NCBI GenBank assembly: GCA_015709635.1
Contig: CP054180.1
Location: forward strand, 1,736,001 to 1,800,000
DNA length: 64,000 bases
Origin: Gammaproteobacteria bacterium
Lineage (GTDB): Bacteria > Pseudomonadota > Gammaproteobacteria > Burkholderiales > Nitrosomonadaceae
Reading direction: 5' to 3'
The notes beneath the pieces are model-generated. The model was given only the letters and a program-made list of their open reading frames with translations. It was not told where the DNA came from and did no database searches. Made by a program: the position numbers and the translations under genes. This document shows positions 8,515-16,661 of this stretch, piece after piece (position 1 is the stretch's first letter; each line of letters opens with the position of its first letter).

Positions 8515-8541
8515 AAGGATGAGTTCAAAAAACTCATCCTT
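8515..8541 (-). terminator. Hairpin between amoD and copC
   Basis: An 11-bp perfect stem (AAGGATGAGTT / AACTCATCCTT) with a five-base loop lies 14 bases after the amoD stop. There is no clear T-run after it on the minus strand, so it may be an RNA-stability or processing element, or a leaky terminator, separating amoED from copCD. Confidence 0.5.
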
Positions 8542-8555
8542 GTTATTCGATATGA

Positions 8556-9134
8556 TTAAGCTGTGCCTTGATCTGCCGGTTTACGCTTACGCAAGAAGAA
8601 GAAAGCGGCAACAGCGATGACCAGTATCACCGGTGCAATGATCGCCACTTTCGGAGTCGGACGGCCTTCCCCTACCGAGAACGGAAAGCGCGATACATAG
8701 TCCTGCGCTCCACCTGTCACCGTCACCAGCCCTACAAACTTGCCCTTTTCCGGAAAGACATGCTCTACGGCAATCGATGCCGATGGGTAGACTTTCGGTG
8801 GTAAATGAAACACCGTAATTTGATCCAAATTCGCTTCCGATCCCGTATCCCGGATAATCCGCACTTCCGTCGTCAGCGGACGTAATTCTTCCTGGATATA
8901 GTCCAGCGCTATCACAGTCTTGCCTGTTTCCGGTATGTCTTCACAGAATTCTTCTTCCTGCGATAGCGGTTGATAACCGGTAAAGTGCATCCGGTACGGC
9001 CCTACCGTCAGTACGCACATGTCTTCTGCCAGTGCCAAACCACCGTGCGCTTGTACTTGTGTGGTCATTAGCATGCCCGTTGCGAGTATGATCGTTACTA
9101 TTGCTTGCTTTATATCTATTAGTCTTGCTGACAT
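8556..9134 (-). CDS. amoD: Ammonia monooxygenase-associated protein AmoD (ORF5)
   Basis: The 192-residue protein has an N-terminal signal peptide ending in VQA, a periplasmic domain beginning HGGLALAED, and a single C-terminal membrane helix (about residues 163-183) with a basic RKRK tail. Its mature N-terminus shares the pattern H-G-x4-A/E-E-D-x-C, then VG, YQP and a second cysteine before IP, with the neighbouring amoE product, so the two are paralogues. AmoD/PmoD family proteins accompany copper monooxygenases and are thought to help in copper delivery or assembly. The family name is confident and the function is inferred. Confidence 0.9.
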   Translation of the reverse strand: MSARLIDIKQAIVTIILATGMLMTTQVQAHGGLALAEDMCVLTVGPYRMHFTGYQPLSQEEEFCEDIPETGKTVIALDYIQEELRPLTTEVRIIRDTGSEANLDQITVFHLPPKVYPSASIAVEHVFPEKGKFVGLVTVTGGAQDYVSRFPFSVGEGRPTPKVAIIAPVILVIAVAAFFFLRKRKPADQGTA

Positions 9135-9199
9135 TGCTTGGATTTCCTGTGTCGATAAATGGTTAGTCTCTATAGTGTCTTAATCCGCCATTGGATCAT

Positions 9200-9784
9200 T
9201 CAGTTCTTGTTGGCCCGGCGTGTCGCCAGCCAGTCTCTGAAGCGTCTTGACCGGATGAGTTTATACCCAAGTATGGTGGTCAGCAATAGCCCGACTGCCG
9301 GTCCTATGGCAGCTCTGAATACTTCCGCGTAGTTGATCAGTTCCACCCGCAAATGGTATTCATAGTTCAAGGGCGGTACACCTTCCGCTGTAATCTGCAC
9401 CAGGTACTTCCCTTGCGCCAGCTGACTTTGCGTGCTGATTACTCCGTCTTGATATAATGCCGGACGTACGTTGGTGATCGTTTCCCCTTCACCTGCCTTG
9501 CTGCCTTGCACAACTTTTACGCTTATCGGCATATCGCGCAATGCCGGATCCACCAAATCAATAACGAGTATGGCATTGCCTGCTTTGGGTATCTCCGTGC
9601 AGTAATGTCCTTCTTCATCGACTTGCGGTTGGTAGGTGCTGAGGTGAATCATGTTTTCGCCAACCCGACGCATGCAGCTGTCCTCTTCCATGGCTACTTT
9701 GCCATGAGCGCCAGCTGTGCCCGCATACAGTGCCATGACAAGTATCAAGACCGCAATCCCCGTTGGTGCTATTTGCCTGATCAC
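9200..9784 (-). CDS. amoE: Ammonia monooxygenase-associated protein AmoE (ORF4)
   Basis: This is the gene directly downstream of amoB, ORF4 of the classical amo cluster. The 194 residues comprise a signal peptide ending in AGA, a periplasmic domain starting HGKVAMEEDSC with a second cysteine in HYCTEIP, and a C-terminal transmembrane helix near 155-175 followed by arginine-rich residues. It resembles AmoD in overall plan. A strong terminator lies between amoB and this gene, so its expression relies on read-through or on a local promoter. A role in monooxygenase maturation is inferred from conserved synteny. Confidence 0.9.
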   Translation of the reverse strand: MIRQIAPTGIAVLILVMALYAGTAGAHGKVAMEEDSCMRRVGENMIHLSTYQPQVDEEGHYCTEIPKAGNAILVIDLVDPALRDMPISVKVVQGSKAGEGETITNVRPALYQDGVISTQSQLAQGKYLVQITAEGVPPLNYEYHLRVELINYAEVFRAAIGPAVGLLLTTILGYKLIRSRRFRDWLATRRANKN

Positions 9785-9878
9785 GACAAATCCTCCTCTT
9801 GGATGGGTGCCTCTAATGTTGCCAGTTCTTGTGTCTGCATTCTCTTACTGCCCTAAATTTTTACTTTATTTCTTTGCC

Positions 9879-9924
9879 AAAAAAAACCGGTACACCGGCT
9901 GTCTTGCGACAGTGGTGTACCGGT
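9879..9924 (-). terminator. Strong Rho-independent terminator after amoB
   Basis: An 11-bp perfect stem (ACCGGTACACC with GGTGTACCGGT) is extended by an inner CTGTC/GACAG stem. On the minus strand it is followed by eight consecutive Ts. It lies about 20 bases after the amoB stop codon and should end most amoCAB transcripts, leaving amoED-copCD at lower levels. Confidence 0.92.
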
Positions 9925-9945
9925 GTTGATGCCTAACTTCTCTTA

Positions 9946-11208
9946 TTACAGTTTGGTAAAGACTGGAATTACCGCACCAGCAATACTGTTGATGTAACGA
10001 TTGCCTGCTTGGTCCCAGGTCATCAGCAAGCCACCAAAGCGGCTTTCCGGGTCACCCAACAGCGCCATCAAACGTTGTACTTCCCACAACGCGTCTTTGG
10101 CTTCCATCTTAACTTCACGGGTTTCTCCAGGTTGAACACCTCTGTCGCCATCCACCGTCAAACCAGTTGCTACCAGTTCTCTTGGATAGTCAGGATCCAG
10201 GTGTTTGCGGCCCAGTTCGTTCACAAAGCGTACGCCCGCTGTCGTGAATTCACCGATGTTGACTTCTGAGTCACCGTTGTTGGTGATTTCCATCGTTACA
10301 CGCAGTGCACGGCCCGGTACGTCGTAGTTAGCGTGCGTTACTTTGATCGCAACAGGGTTCGGTGCAATCGGTAACGGTGCTACTTTCGATTCGCCCGCTT
10401 GGATCGGTACTGTGTATGGGTGTACGCTTTCGGTGTAACGATAGCCGCCCCAAACGATCGCGCAGGTCAGAATAGCTACTGCAAGACCTACTTTTCTGTC
10501 GGTTGGAGAGGTTAATAATTCGTCACCATACGCCAGCAGTACACGGCTACGCGGTAGGAACATCGGTTTCGCTACAAAGTAGCCAATCCAGAAGCAACCT
10601 AAGCCCAGCCATACGATGTGCCAGAATATGCCGTTGCTGAAGTTGAACGTTTCCAGGTCAATGGTTTTACCGGTCAGTGTGGTCACTGGGTTGGTAAAGT
10701 CATCCCAGCTGCCGGAGATGTTCATCCAAGAAGCCGGACCTGCAATAGGACCTGCATCTTTAATGTTCACCATCGCATGCATGTGATGGCGTCCAGGGAT
10801 ACGTGCTTTCAGTCTGACTTCAAATGCATAGTCACGACCGATTTCCAGCGGGCCGGAAATAAACGTCGGTTCGCCGTTCAGTTTGGTGCTTAAACGTACA
10901 AACACCGGGCTTGGGCTACCTACGTTAAAAAATGCACGGGTTGGCTTACCTACCGCACGGGGCCAGTCTTCCGCTAAGTGGAAGTTACCGGTCATCGTCG
11001 CAATGTCGTTCACTTTGGTGACTTTCGGTTGCCATTTCAAGTCGTACCATTGAATACTACGCATGCGCAGGAACGGTTCTTGTGAGCGCTCACCGTGTGC
11101 CGCTGCCGTCTTGACGTCTACCGTCAGCGTCATCGCCAGCGATGCCGCTCCAATCGCTGCTCCATACAGGCCTAATACGCCCAGTTTAAATATGCTTCTT
11201 ATGTTCAT
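9946..11208 (-). CDS. amoB: Ammonia monooxygenase subunit B
   Basis: AmoB is the periplasm-exposed copper-binding subunit of ammonia monooxygenase, which oxidises ammonia to hydroxylamine. The 420-residue protein has a signal peptide, a mature N-terminal histidine in AAAHGERSQEPF (His38), and the copper-site cluster HHMH at residues 141-144. These match the His ligands of particulate methane monooxygenase PmoB. Two membrane helices lie near residues 185-205 and 240-255, followed by a second cupredoxin-like domain. It overlaps the amoA stop by one base (TAATG). The transcript ends at the terminator 20 bases downstream. Confidence 0.98.
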   Translation of the reverse strand: MNIRSIFKLGVLGLYGAAIGAASLAMTLTVDVKTAAAHGERSQEPFLRMRSIQWYDLKWQPKVTKVNDIATMTGNFHLAEDWPRAVGKPTRAFFNVGSPSPVFVRLSTKLNGEPTFISGPLEIGRDYAFEVRLKARIPGRHHMHAMVNIKDAGPIAGPASWMNISGSWDDFTNPVTTLTGKTIDLETFNFSNGIFWHIVWLGLGCFWIGYFVAKPMFLPRSRVLLAYGDELLTSPTDRKVGLAVAILTCAIVWGGYRYTESVHPYTVPIQAGESKVAPLPIAPNPVAIKVTHANYDVPGRALRVTMEITNNGDSEVNIGEFTTAGVRFVNELGRKHLDPDYPRELVATGLTVDGDRGVQPGETREVKMEAKDALWEVQRLMALLGDPESRFGGLLMTWDQAGNRYINSIAGAVIPVFTKL

Positions 11209-12032
11209 TATCTAATCCCCTGTGCAAAGCCTTTTTCACCAAACGCGGTTACGTCGTTCTTCATTGATATGCGTCCTCTTTCGCCTTTAACATAGTAGAA
11301 AGCGGTGCAGTACAGTTTACCGAAGTACCACCATACGCAGAACATCAGCATGGATACGAATGCTGCGAAGAACGCTGCAATCACTGTGGTGTGACCACCA
11401 AAGGTACGCAGTGAGCCTTGCTCAATCAGGCGAACGTATTCAGGTGTACCCGTACGTACGTACAGAAAACCTGTGTAGTCAGCTACTGACAGCAATACGC
11501 CTTCAACAACCACCGGTAAGTGGGTTGGGCCAAAAATCGGCCAGTTGCCCGGGTAGAAGAATAAACCAAAGAAGCCGCCGCCTAACAGGGCTGTGATCAG
11601 CCAGTTACCCGTCAACAGTAAAATCGTATCCATCATCAACGCACCTGGAATCATGGTCGATGGCAGTACAAAGTTGAGCGGATAGTGTGACCACCAGTAG
11701 AAGCCCCAGTAACGGGTCAGCCATTCACCTACTAACAGGCATACGATACAGAGTGTCGCGCCAAATGGCAGGCGATAGTTTACCCACAGGTAATACATCA
11801 GTGCTGCACAGTACATGATACCTACAATCGGTGTCACTACCGGCCACCATTGACGGTCTTTCCAATCCAACCAGAAATCCCAGTCTCCTGCTAACAGCAT
11901 GAAGTGCATGTGATAGGTTCCTACCAGCAATATACACAGAATCGGAAAATATACCGCATCTATGTATCTGGACATCTTGACCGCTTCCGGCACCATCTTC
12001 GCCGCTGCTAAAATTTCGTCTGTTCTACTCAC
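11208..12032 (-). CDS. amoA: Ammonia monooxygenase subunit A
   Basis: AmoA is the membrane subunit used worldwide as the marker gene for ammonia oxidisers. The 274-residue length and the sequence (MSRTDEILAAAKM near the start, WLDWKDRQWWPV, EWLTRYWGFYWWSHYP) are diagnostic of betaproteobacterial AmoA. It has about six or seven hydrophobic helices. It lies 167 bases downstream of amoC and is coupled to amoB by a one-base overlap. The sequence differs at one and two positions from the two standard amoA PCR primers. Confidence 0.98.
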   Translation of the reverse strand: MSRTDEILAAAKMVPEAVKMSRYIDAVYFPILCILLVGTYHMHFMLLAGDWDFWLDWKDRQWWPVVTPIVGIMYCAALMYYLWVNYRLPFGATLCIVCLLVGEWLTRYWGFYWWSHYPLNFVLPSTMIPGALMMDTILLLTGNWLITALLGGGFFGLFFYPGNWPIFGPTHLPVVVEGVLLSVADYTGFLYVRTGTPEYVRLIEQGSLRTFGGHTTVIAAFFAAFVSMLMFCVWWYFGKLYCTAFYYVKGERGRISMKNDVTAFGEKGFAQGIR

Positions 12033-12199
12033 TAGACCCTCCCTTCTTCATTTCGTGTGATATTAAATTATGAAAACTTGACGATTCCCTTGCTTCTTTT
12101 TGTCGTCAGCCTATCGGCCGTTTTCATGACTGCTGCTAATCTTTCTTAAATTCTTCTATCCTTCCCGCCCAGCCGGGCAGGAAGAATTAACCTCAAGAA
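12033..12199 (-). promoter_or_regulatory. amoC-amoA intergenic leader
   Basis: These 167 bases separate amoC from amoA and hold the hairpin at 12161-12184. A second promoter for amoA here is known for N. europaea from published work. I could not pick a convincing -35/-10 pair by eye, so its existence here is inferred from synteny. Confidence 0.35.
12161..12184 (-). terminator. Perfect hairpin downstream of amoC
   Basis: A 10-bp stem (CTTCCTGCCC pairing with GGGCGGGAAG, one G-T pair) closes a GGCT tetraloop 15 bases after the amoC stop. No T-run follows on the minus strand. It probably acts as an RNA-stabilising or processing stem, or a leaky attenuator that lets amoC transcript exceed amoAB, rather than as a full terminator. 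Confidence 0.6.
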
Positions 12200-13006
12200 T
12201 TAAGGTACGATTCTGTTGTTCAGAATCTCTCTGCTTTGACCATTCCAGGTTACGTCGGTCAGGTTCGAGTAACGGGTGATGATTTGTGCTGCAATACCGC
12301 CCGAGAATAAACCTGCCCAGCCCAGAATTACAAAGCCCCAGTGCAGTGGCGCGCTGAACAATTCTTCCATGAACCAGAATGCGTGACCCCATTCGTTCAA
12401 ACCTACGTTTGGCAGAATCATCAGCGGGCCGGCAATCGCCATAACCAGCGGGAATGATGTACCGCGGCTGTATAACGGCAGACGGGTCATCGCGTACAGG
12501 TAGGATGCTACGCCACACACGATGTACATCGGGAATGAGCCGTAGAACACCACTACGTGACTTGGTGTGAAGCTGGTGTCACGAATAATCACTTGGTGCC
12601 ACGATGCGTCTTGCTCGGTGAAGAAGCTACCGCCCCAGTAAACACCAAACAGATACACACCCAGCCACATCATCCAGTAGAAATAACGTTTAATTTCCAG
12701 TTTGGTGTCCAGATTGTCCAGTTGTTCTTTGGTGTCGCGGGTCTTCAGTATCCAGCCCCAGGTTACCAACGCAAACAGCGGCATCAGGGTCATGTGAACG
12801 CGCCACAGTCCCATCCATACCTTGTCAAATTCCGGTTCCATCGAGTCCATACCGTGTGAGTATGCAAACGTCCTTTGGTACCAGATCCAGAATATCGCTA
12901 CCAACAGCATTGTTAACATGCCCAGCTTGTAGTACTTCGAGTCGTACCACAGCGACATGTCATAGCTTGCGCTTGATGCACTTGACGTGCCATAGGTTGT
13001 TGCCAT
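12200..13006 (-). CDS. amoC: Ammonia monooxygenase subunit C
   Basis: AmoC is the membrane subunit that holds the CuC/CuD copper site thought to be catalytic in the monooxygenase family. The 268-residue protein carries the conserved ligands Asp133, His137 and His150 in the pattern EQDASWH then SFTPSHVV, matching PmoC. About six hydrophobic helices are visible. The ribosome-binding site is unusually strong (AGGAGGT six bases before ATG). It leads the amoCAB transcript and is preceded by a 399-base leader. Confidence 0.98.
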   Translation of the reverse strand: MATTYGTSSASSASYDMSLWYDSKYYKLGMLTMLLVAIFWIWYQRTFAYSHGMDSMEPEFDKVWMGLWRVHMTLMPLFALVTWGWILKTRDTKEQLDNLDTKLEIKRYFYWMMWLGVYLFGVYWGGSFFTEQDASWHQVIIRDTSFTPSHVVVFYGSFPMYIVCGVASYLYAMTRLPLYSRGTSFPLVMAIAGPLMILPNVGLNEWGHAFWFMEELFSAPLHWGFVILGWAGLFSGGIAAQIITRYSNLTDVTWNGQSREILNNRIVP

Positions 13007-13405
13007 GTTTCTACCTCCTAACTGTTAATCAAAACTACTTCTCGTTCTTTTACTCTCTACTTCTTCTAATACTAATTAATTAGTACTGCTTTTACTTTTA
13101 TCTCGGCAGCTAAATTAGCCTATTTTTCTCCCCTAATTTAACCACACCTCTCAGGCTAGTCGACCTTACCCCTCTAAGTCAAGTCATTTGTCATAAAATC
13201 CCATACTCCCCCTCAGGGATCTTATCCTCTATCTCCACTATTTCCCCTTTCTCTACAAGGATTAATTGGTAATTTATTTCCACTGCTAAAACTCGAAAAA
13301 AGACTGTTAGTACTTTCGAAATGAAATCTTTTGTTCACCTAAAAAAGACCCCTTAACCGGCATTATTAACTCGAAACATATAAAAAATTCTTTTTCATTT
13401 TTTGC
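13007..13405 (-). promoter_or_regulatory. Upstream control region of amoC
   Basis: This AT-rich 399-base stretch lies between amoC and the next upstream gene and must hold the main amo promoter. On the minus strand it contains TTGACT (complement of 13177-13182) and an AT-rich segment near 13365-13390. No full consensus promoter could be assigned with confidence. The strong AGGAGGT site for amoC sits at its downstream edge. No convincing ORF is visible. Confidence 0.45.
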
Positions 13406-13642
13406 TTATTTCATCGTACTCACTAATGCTATATTTACTATAAACATTAATACTCCGAGTATTAACCAATTTCTTCCAGCTTTCTTCGCAACAGGATTAT
13501 CTTTTCTGAAATAAGTAAAACCCATAGCAATTCCAATGACAGGAAAAAGTATCGTGCCAATGATAATTGCTAAATTAACTCCCGCTGAAACTGCGGATTT
13601 TTCGTTTGTGGAAAGATTTTCCTTTTCATTTATCGTGTTCAT
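13406..13642 (-). CDS. Small two-helix membrane protein upstream of amoC
   Basis: The 78-residue product has a polar N-terminus (MNTINEKENLSTNEK) and two hydrophobic segments at about 23-44 and 59-75, joined by a basic loop (YFRKDNPVAKKAGRNW). The composition looks like a genuine small inner-membrane protein, but I do not recognise a family. It lies about 400 bases upstream of amoC in the same direction, and its ribosome-binding site is weak. It might be transcribed separately from amo. Confidence 0.6.
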   Translation of the reverse strand: MNTINEKENLSTNEKSAVSAGVNLAIIIGTILFPVIGIAMGFTYFRKDNPVAKKAGRNWLILGVLMFIVNIALVSTMK

Positions 13643-13830
13643 AATTTCAAATTGAAAAATAAGGAGTGATATTTGAATTAATGTGCTTAAAAATAACAGA
13701 ATTTACGATTGACAGTATCTCAAAATTTTATCCGTATAATTACATTTACTATAATGCGAGGGCTTAAATAGCAGAGAATGTAAACATAAGAACAAATAAC
13801 TACAGACTGTATGAAATTGTGATCGCCCAC

Positions 13831-15057
13831 TCAAACAACTTGTCCGGCTGCATAACCTGATGCCCAAGCCCATTGAAAATTAAAACCACCCAGTTGTCCT
13901 GTGACATCAACCACTTCACCAATGAAAAACAATCCAGGTACTTTCTTCGATTCCATCGTTTTAGATGACAACTCTTGAGTATCAACACCTCCCAGCGTCA
14001 CTTCCGCTTTCTTATAACCGGTTGTACCGCTCGGCATAACCTGCCAATCATGAATTTTATCTGCAATCCTATTCAATTCATTGTTCCTGAATTGATTTAC
14101 TGGCTTTACCATAAGCGATAGCTCGGTAAAAATAGCCGCACACCAGATATCCGTAAATCGCTTCGGTAAGTAGCGTGCCAATAGATTTGATAGTATTAAC
14201 GCACTTTGCCTGTGCTCTGAGAAAATCTGGTGTACGTTATGCTGTGGCAATAGATTGATATGCAGCGGCTTTCCGGGTCGCCAATAGGAAGAAATCTGCA
14301 AAATAGCGGGACCGCTCAGACCGCGATGGGTAAATAAAACATTTTCACGAAATGAAGCATTATCACAACTGACCGCAACATCGATCGATACCCCTGAAAT
14401 TTCTTTAAAGCCCGAAAAATCTTCAGAAGAAAATGTCAAGCCGACCAAGCCGGGACGTAAAGGCGTCACGCGGATACCGAATTGATTGGCGATTTGATAA
14501 CCCAATGCGCTCGCACCGATCTGTGGAATGGATAATCCGCCGGTAGCAATAACAAGTGAATCCGTAACGATGATATTACGCTCGGTTGTAACCAGGAATT
14601 TTTTCTTGCTATTTTGCAAGTCGCTATTTATGGAAACGTATTCAACCCGCTGTACCTGAGTCGGCATTTGCCAATCCACACCAGCTTTTGCACATTCGTG
14701 CTGCAGCATATTGATGATCTGCTGTGAGCTATCAATGCAAAACAATTGCCCGGATTTTTTCTCATGATAGCGAATATCATGTTCCTCAATCAGAGCGATA
14801 AAATCCTGCGGTGTAAAACGGGCAAGTGCGGAACGGCAAAAATGCGGATTTTCGGAAAGATAACTTTCCGGCTTGACATAACGGTTGGTGAAATTACAGT
14901 GACCGCCACCGGAGATGCGGATTTTCTCCGCCAATTTATGCGCGTGATCCAGCAATATCACGCTGCGGCCCCGTTTCCCAGCTTCTATCGCGCACATCAT
15001 GCCGGCAGCACCTGCACCGATGATAGCGACATCTTTGGAAATTTTTCTCAAGGCCAT
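13831..15057 (-). CDS. NAD(P)/FAD-dependent oxidoreductase of the HI0933/BaiN family
   Basis: This 408-residue flavoprotein starts with the dinucleotide-binding motif IGAGAAGMMCAIEAGKRG. It has the family-specific KIRISGGGHCNFTN near residue 45, LVIATGG near 168, and ends with FIGEVVDVTGQLGGFNFQWA, which binds FAD. The family (YhiN, HI0933, BaiN) is widespread and its physiological substrate is usually unknown, although one member reduces bile-acid intermediates. It has no close operon partner. A protective or biosynthetic redox role is possible, and I make no substrate claim. Confidence 0.88.
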   Translation of the reverse strand: MALRKISKDVAIIGAGAAGMMCAIEAGKRGRSVILLDHAHKLAEKIRISGGGHCNFTNRYVKPESYLSENPHFCRSALARFTPQDFIALIEEHDIRYHEKKSGQLFCIDSSQQIINMLQHECAKAGVDWQMPTQVQRVEYVSINSDLQNSKKKFLVTTERNIIVTDSLVIATGGLSIPQIGASALGYQIANQFGIRVTPLRPGLVGLTFSSEDFSGFKEISGVSIDVAVSCDNASFRENVLFTHRGLSGPAILQISSYWRPGKPLHINLLPQHNVHQIFSEHRQSALILSNLLARYLPKRFTDIWCAAIFTELSLMVKPVNQFRNNELNRIADKIHDWQVMPSGTTGYKKAEVTLGGVDTQELSSKTMESKKVPGLFFIGEVVDVTGQLGGFNFQWAWASGYAAGQVV

Positions 15058-15101
15058 TGATACAGCGAATGCATCAATATTCCTTGATTACTGCGATCAT
15101 T

Positions 15102-15332
15102 TCAATCAGTAACCATATCCAAGCAATCAGTAACCATATCCAAACAATCAGTATCCATATTCAAACGGTACGATATCATCATGACAATAAATAGAAAAAG
15201 TGACAAACCGATACGTATGCTCAACGATTTGACCATACGTGTCGAATTTCCTTTATCTTTGAACATGTAATACAGAGCGGATCCCATTGTATATACTATA
15301 GTGAGAAATAATATGATGGCGAAAATTTTCAA
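15102..15332 (-). CDS. DUF2909 twin-transmembrane protein with repeat-extended C-terminus
   Basis: The first 58 or so residues match the small DUF2909 family of proteobacterial inner-membrane proteins. A helix near residues 2-22 is followed by the conserved YMFKDKGNSTRMVKSLSIRIGLS and a second helix. The family usually ends soon after the second helix. Here the C-terminus has the heptad DCLDMVT twice and a related beginning, produced by a 21-base tandem repeat. DUF2909 genes often lie near cytochrome oxidase assembly genes in other bacteria, but not here. Its function is unknown. Confidence 0.75.
   Translation of the reverse strand: MKIFAIILFLTIVYTMGSALYYMFKDKGNSTRMVKSLSIRIGLSLFLFIVMMISYRLNMDTDCLDMVTDCLDMVTD
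15103..15165. repeat. 21-bp tandem repeat, three copies
   Basis: Three adjacent 21-base units begin at 15103, 15124 and 15145, each starting CAATCAGTA. The first two differ only at the last base and the third has three or so changes. They form the 3' end of the DUF2909 gene on the minus strand and, being a multiple of three, add seven-residue units in frame. Confidence 0.9.
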
Positions 15333-15492
15333 TGGAGTATCCCTGCAAAAAATTGAATTTGCCGAAGTGTAGCCGAGTTTTATGGAATGTCCAATGGCTA
15401 TTTAACCATAAACGGCAATAATGCTCGACGTCAGAAAGCGACTGCTTGTTTGGCGTATTTCTCATTTCTTCCGTTAATTGTTCTATCACGAC

Positions 15493-16452
15493 ATGCAAAA
15501 TTCAATCCGCTTGCCACCCGCTATTTTCTTGATGGGCCCGACTGCCAGTGGAAAAAGCGGAATTGCGCTGGACATTGCGGAAAATTTTCCGGTTGAAATC
15601 GTTAGCGTCGATTCTGCACAAGTGTACCGTCACATGAACATCGGAACCGCCAAGCCTGATCAGGTAACGCTAAGCAGGATACCGCATCATCTCATCGATC
15701 TTATCGACCCGGATCAACATTATTCTGCGGCACAATTCCGGCACGATGCTTTGCTTATCATGCAGGAAATTACCCGGCGCAATAAGATTCCACTATTGAC
15801 AGGCGGTACCATGCTCTACTTCAGAGCTTTGCAAGAAGGCTTATCTGCGCTGCCCCCGGCGGATAAAAATCTTCGCCTGAAGCTGGAAGATATGGCTAAA
15901 GAGCTGGGTTGGCCGGCCATGCATCAAAAACTCGCCGAACTGGATCGGCAAACCGCAGCACGCATCAAGCCAACCGACAGTCAACGGATTCAGCGTGCGC
16001 TGGAAGTGTGTTATCTGACTCGACAACCGATGTCCGAGATTCTGAAAACACCCCGGCAAGTGGATTTTCCTTTCCATGCAATCAGTGTCTCGCTGATTCC
16101 CGGTGAACGTAGTCAATTACATTCGCGCATTGCACATCGTTTTGAAGCGATGCTGAAAAACGGTCTCATCGATGAAGTACAAGCAATTCGCCAAAAATTT
16201 TCTGCACTCAATCTCGAATCACCATCGATGCGCTGTGTCGGTTACCGCCAAGCCTGTCTTTATTTGGATAATCAAATAACCAGCAGCGAATTGCACGACA
16301 TGGGAATAGCCGCCACTCGCCAATTGGCCAAGCGGCAACTCACCTGGTTACGCAGCATGAGAACCGGTACGGTTGAGGAATTTGATTGTCTGGCAAACGA
16401 TCTCAGTGTGCAAGTGCAGCGCTTTCTACACACTGCAATTGCAAAAAACTGA
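15493..16452 (+). CDS. miaA: tRNA dimethylallyltransferase
   Basis: MiaA transfers the dimethylallyl group from DMAPP to adenosine 37 of tRNAs that read codons starting with U. The P-loop GPTASGKSG is near residue 14, followed by the family motifs VSVDSAQVYRHMNIGTAKP, HHLIDLIDP and TGGTMLYFRAL. The DSQRIQRALEV and RCVGYRQ segments are also present. The ATG at 15493 gives 319 residues, normal for the family; an ATG five codons upstream is possible. Its usual partner hfq or mutL is not adjacent. Confidence 0.95.
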   Translation: MQNSIRLPPAIFLMGPTASGKSGIALDIAENFPVEIVSVDSAQVYRHMNIGTAKPDQVTLSRIPHHLIDLIDPDQHYSAAQFRHDALLIMQEITRRNKIPLLTGGTMLYFRALQEGLSALPPADKNLRLKLEDMAKELGWPAMHQKLAELDRQTAARIKPTDSQRIQRALEVCYLTRQPMSEILKTPRQVDFPFHAISVSLIPGERSQLHSRIAHRFEAMLKNGLIDEVQAIRQKFSALNLESPSMRCVGYRQACLYLDNQITSSELHDMGIAATRQLAKRQLTWLRSMRTGTVEEFDCLANDLSVQVQRFLHTAIAKN

Positions 16453-16661
16453 TGCAAAGTGCGCGAAAAGTCTTATCATTGATACATTTTGCACGAGCCG
16501 GCTTGTCTATATCCTGTTCATGGCGTTATGATTCCATGTTATGGAAAGGGATAAATATCCTGTACTACCTATAAAAAATAACAAAACAGGCTTGCGTCAT
16601 ATTTAACAATTAACAGCATCTGAATTTAATTTCAGAACATTATCAATAGGATAGAAACACT

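Noticed and set aside
15253..15498. 81-residue minus-strand frame overlapping the DUF2909 and miaA starts
   Set aside because: No family resemblance, and it conflicts with the better-supported DUF2909 gene.
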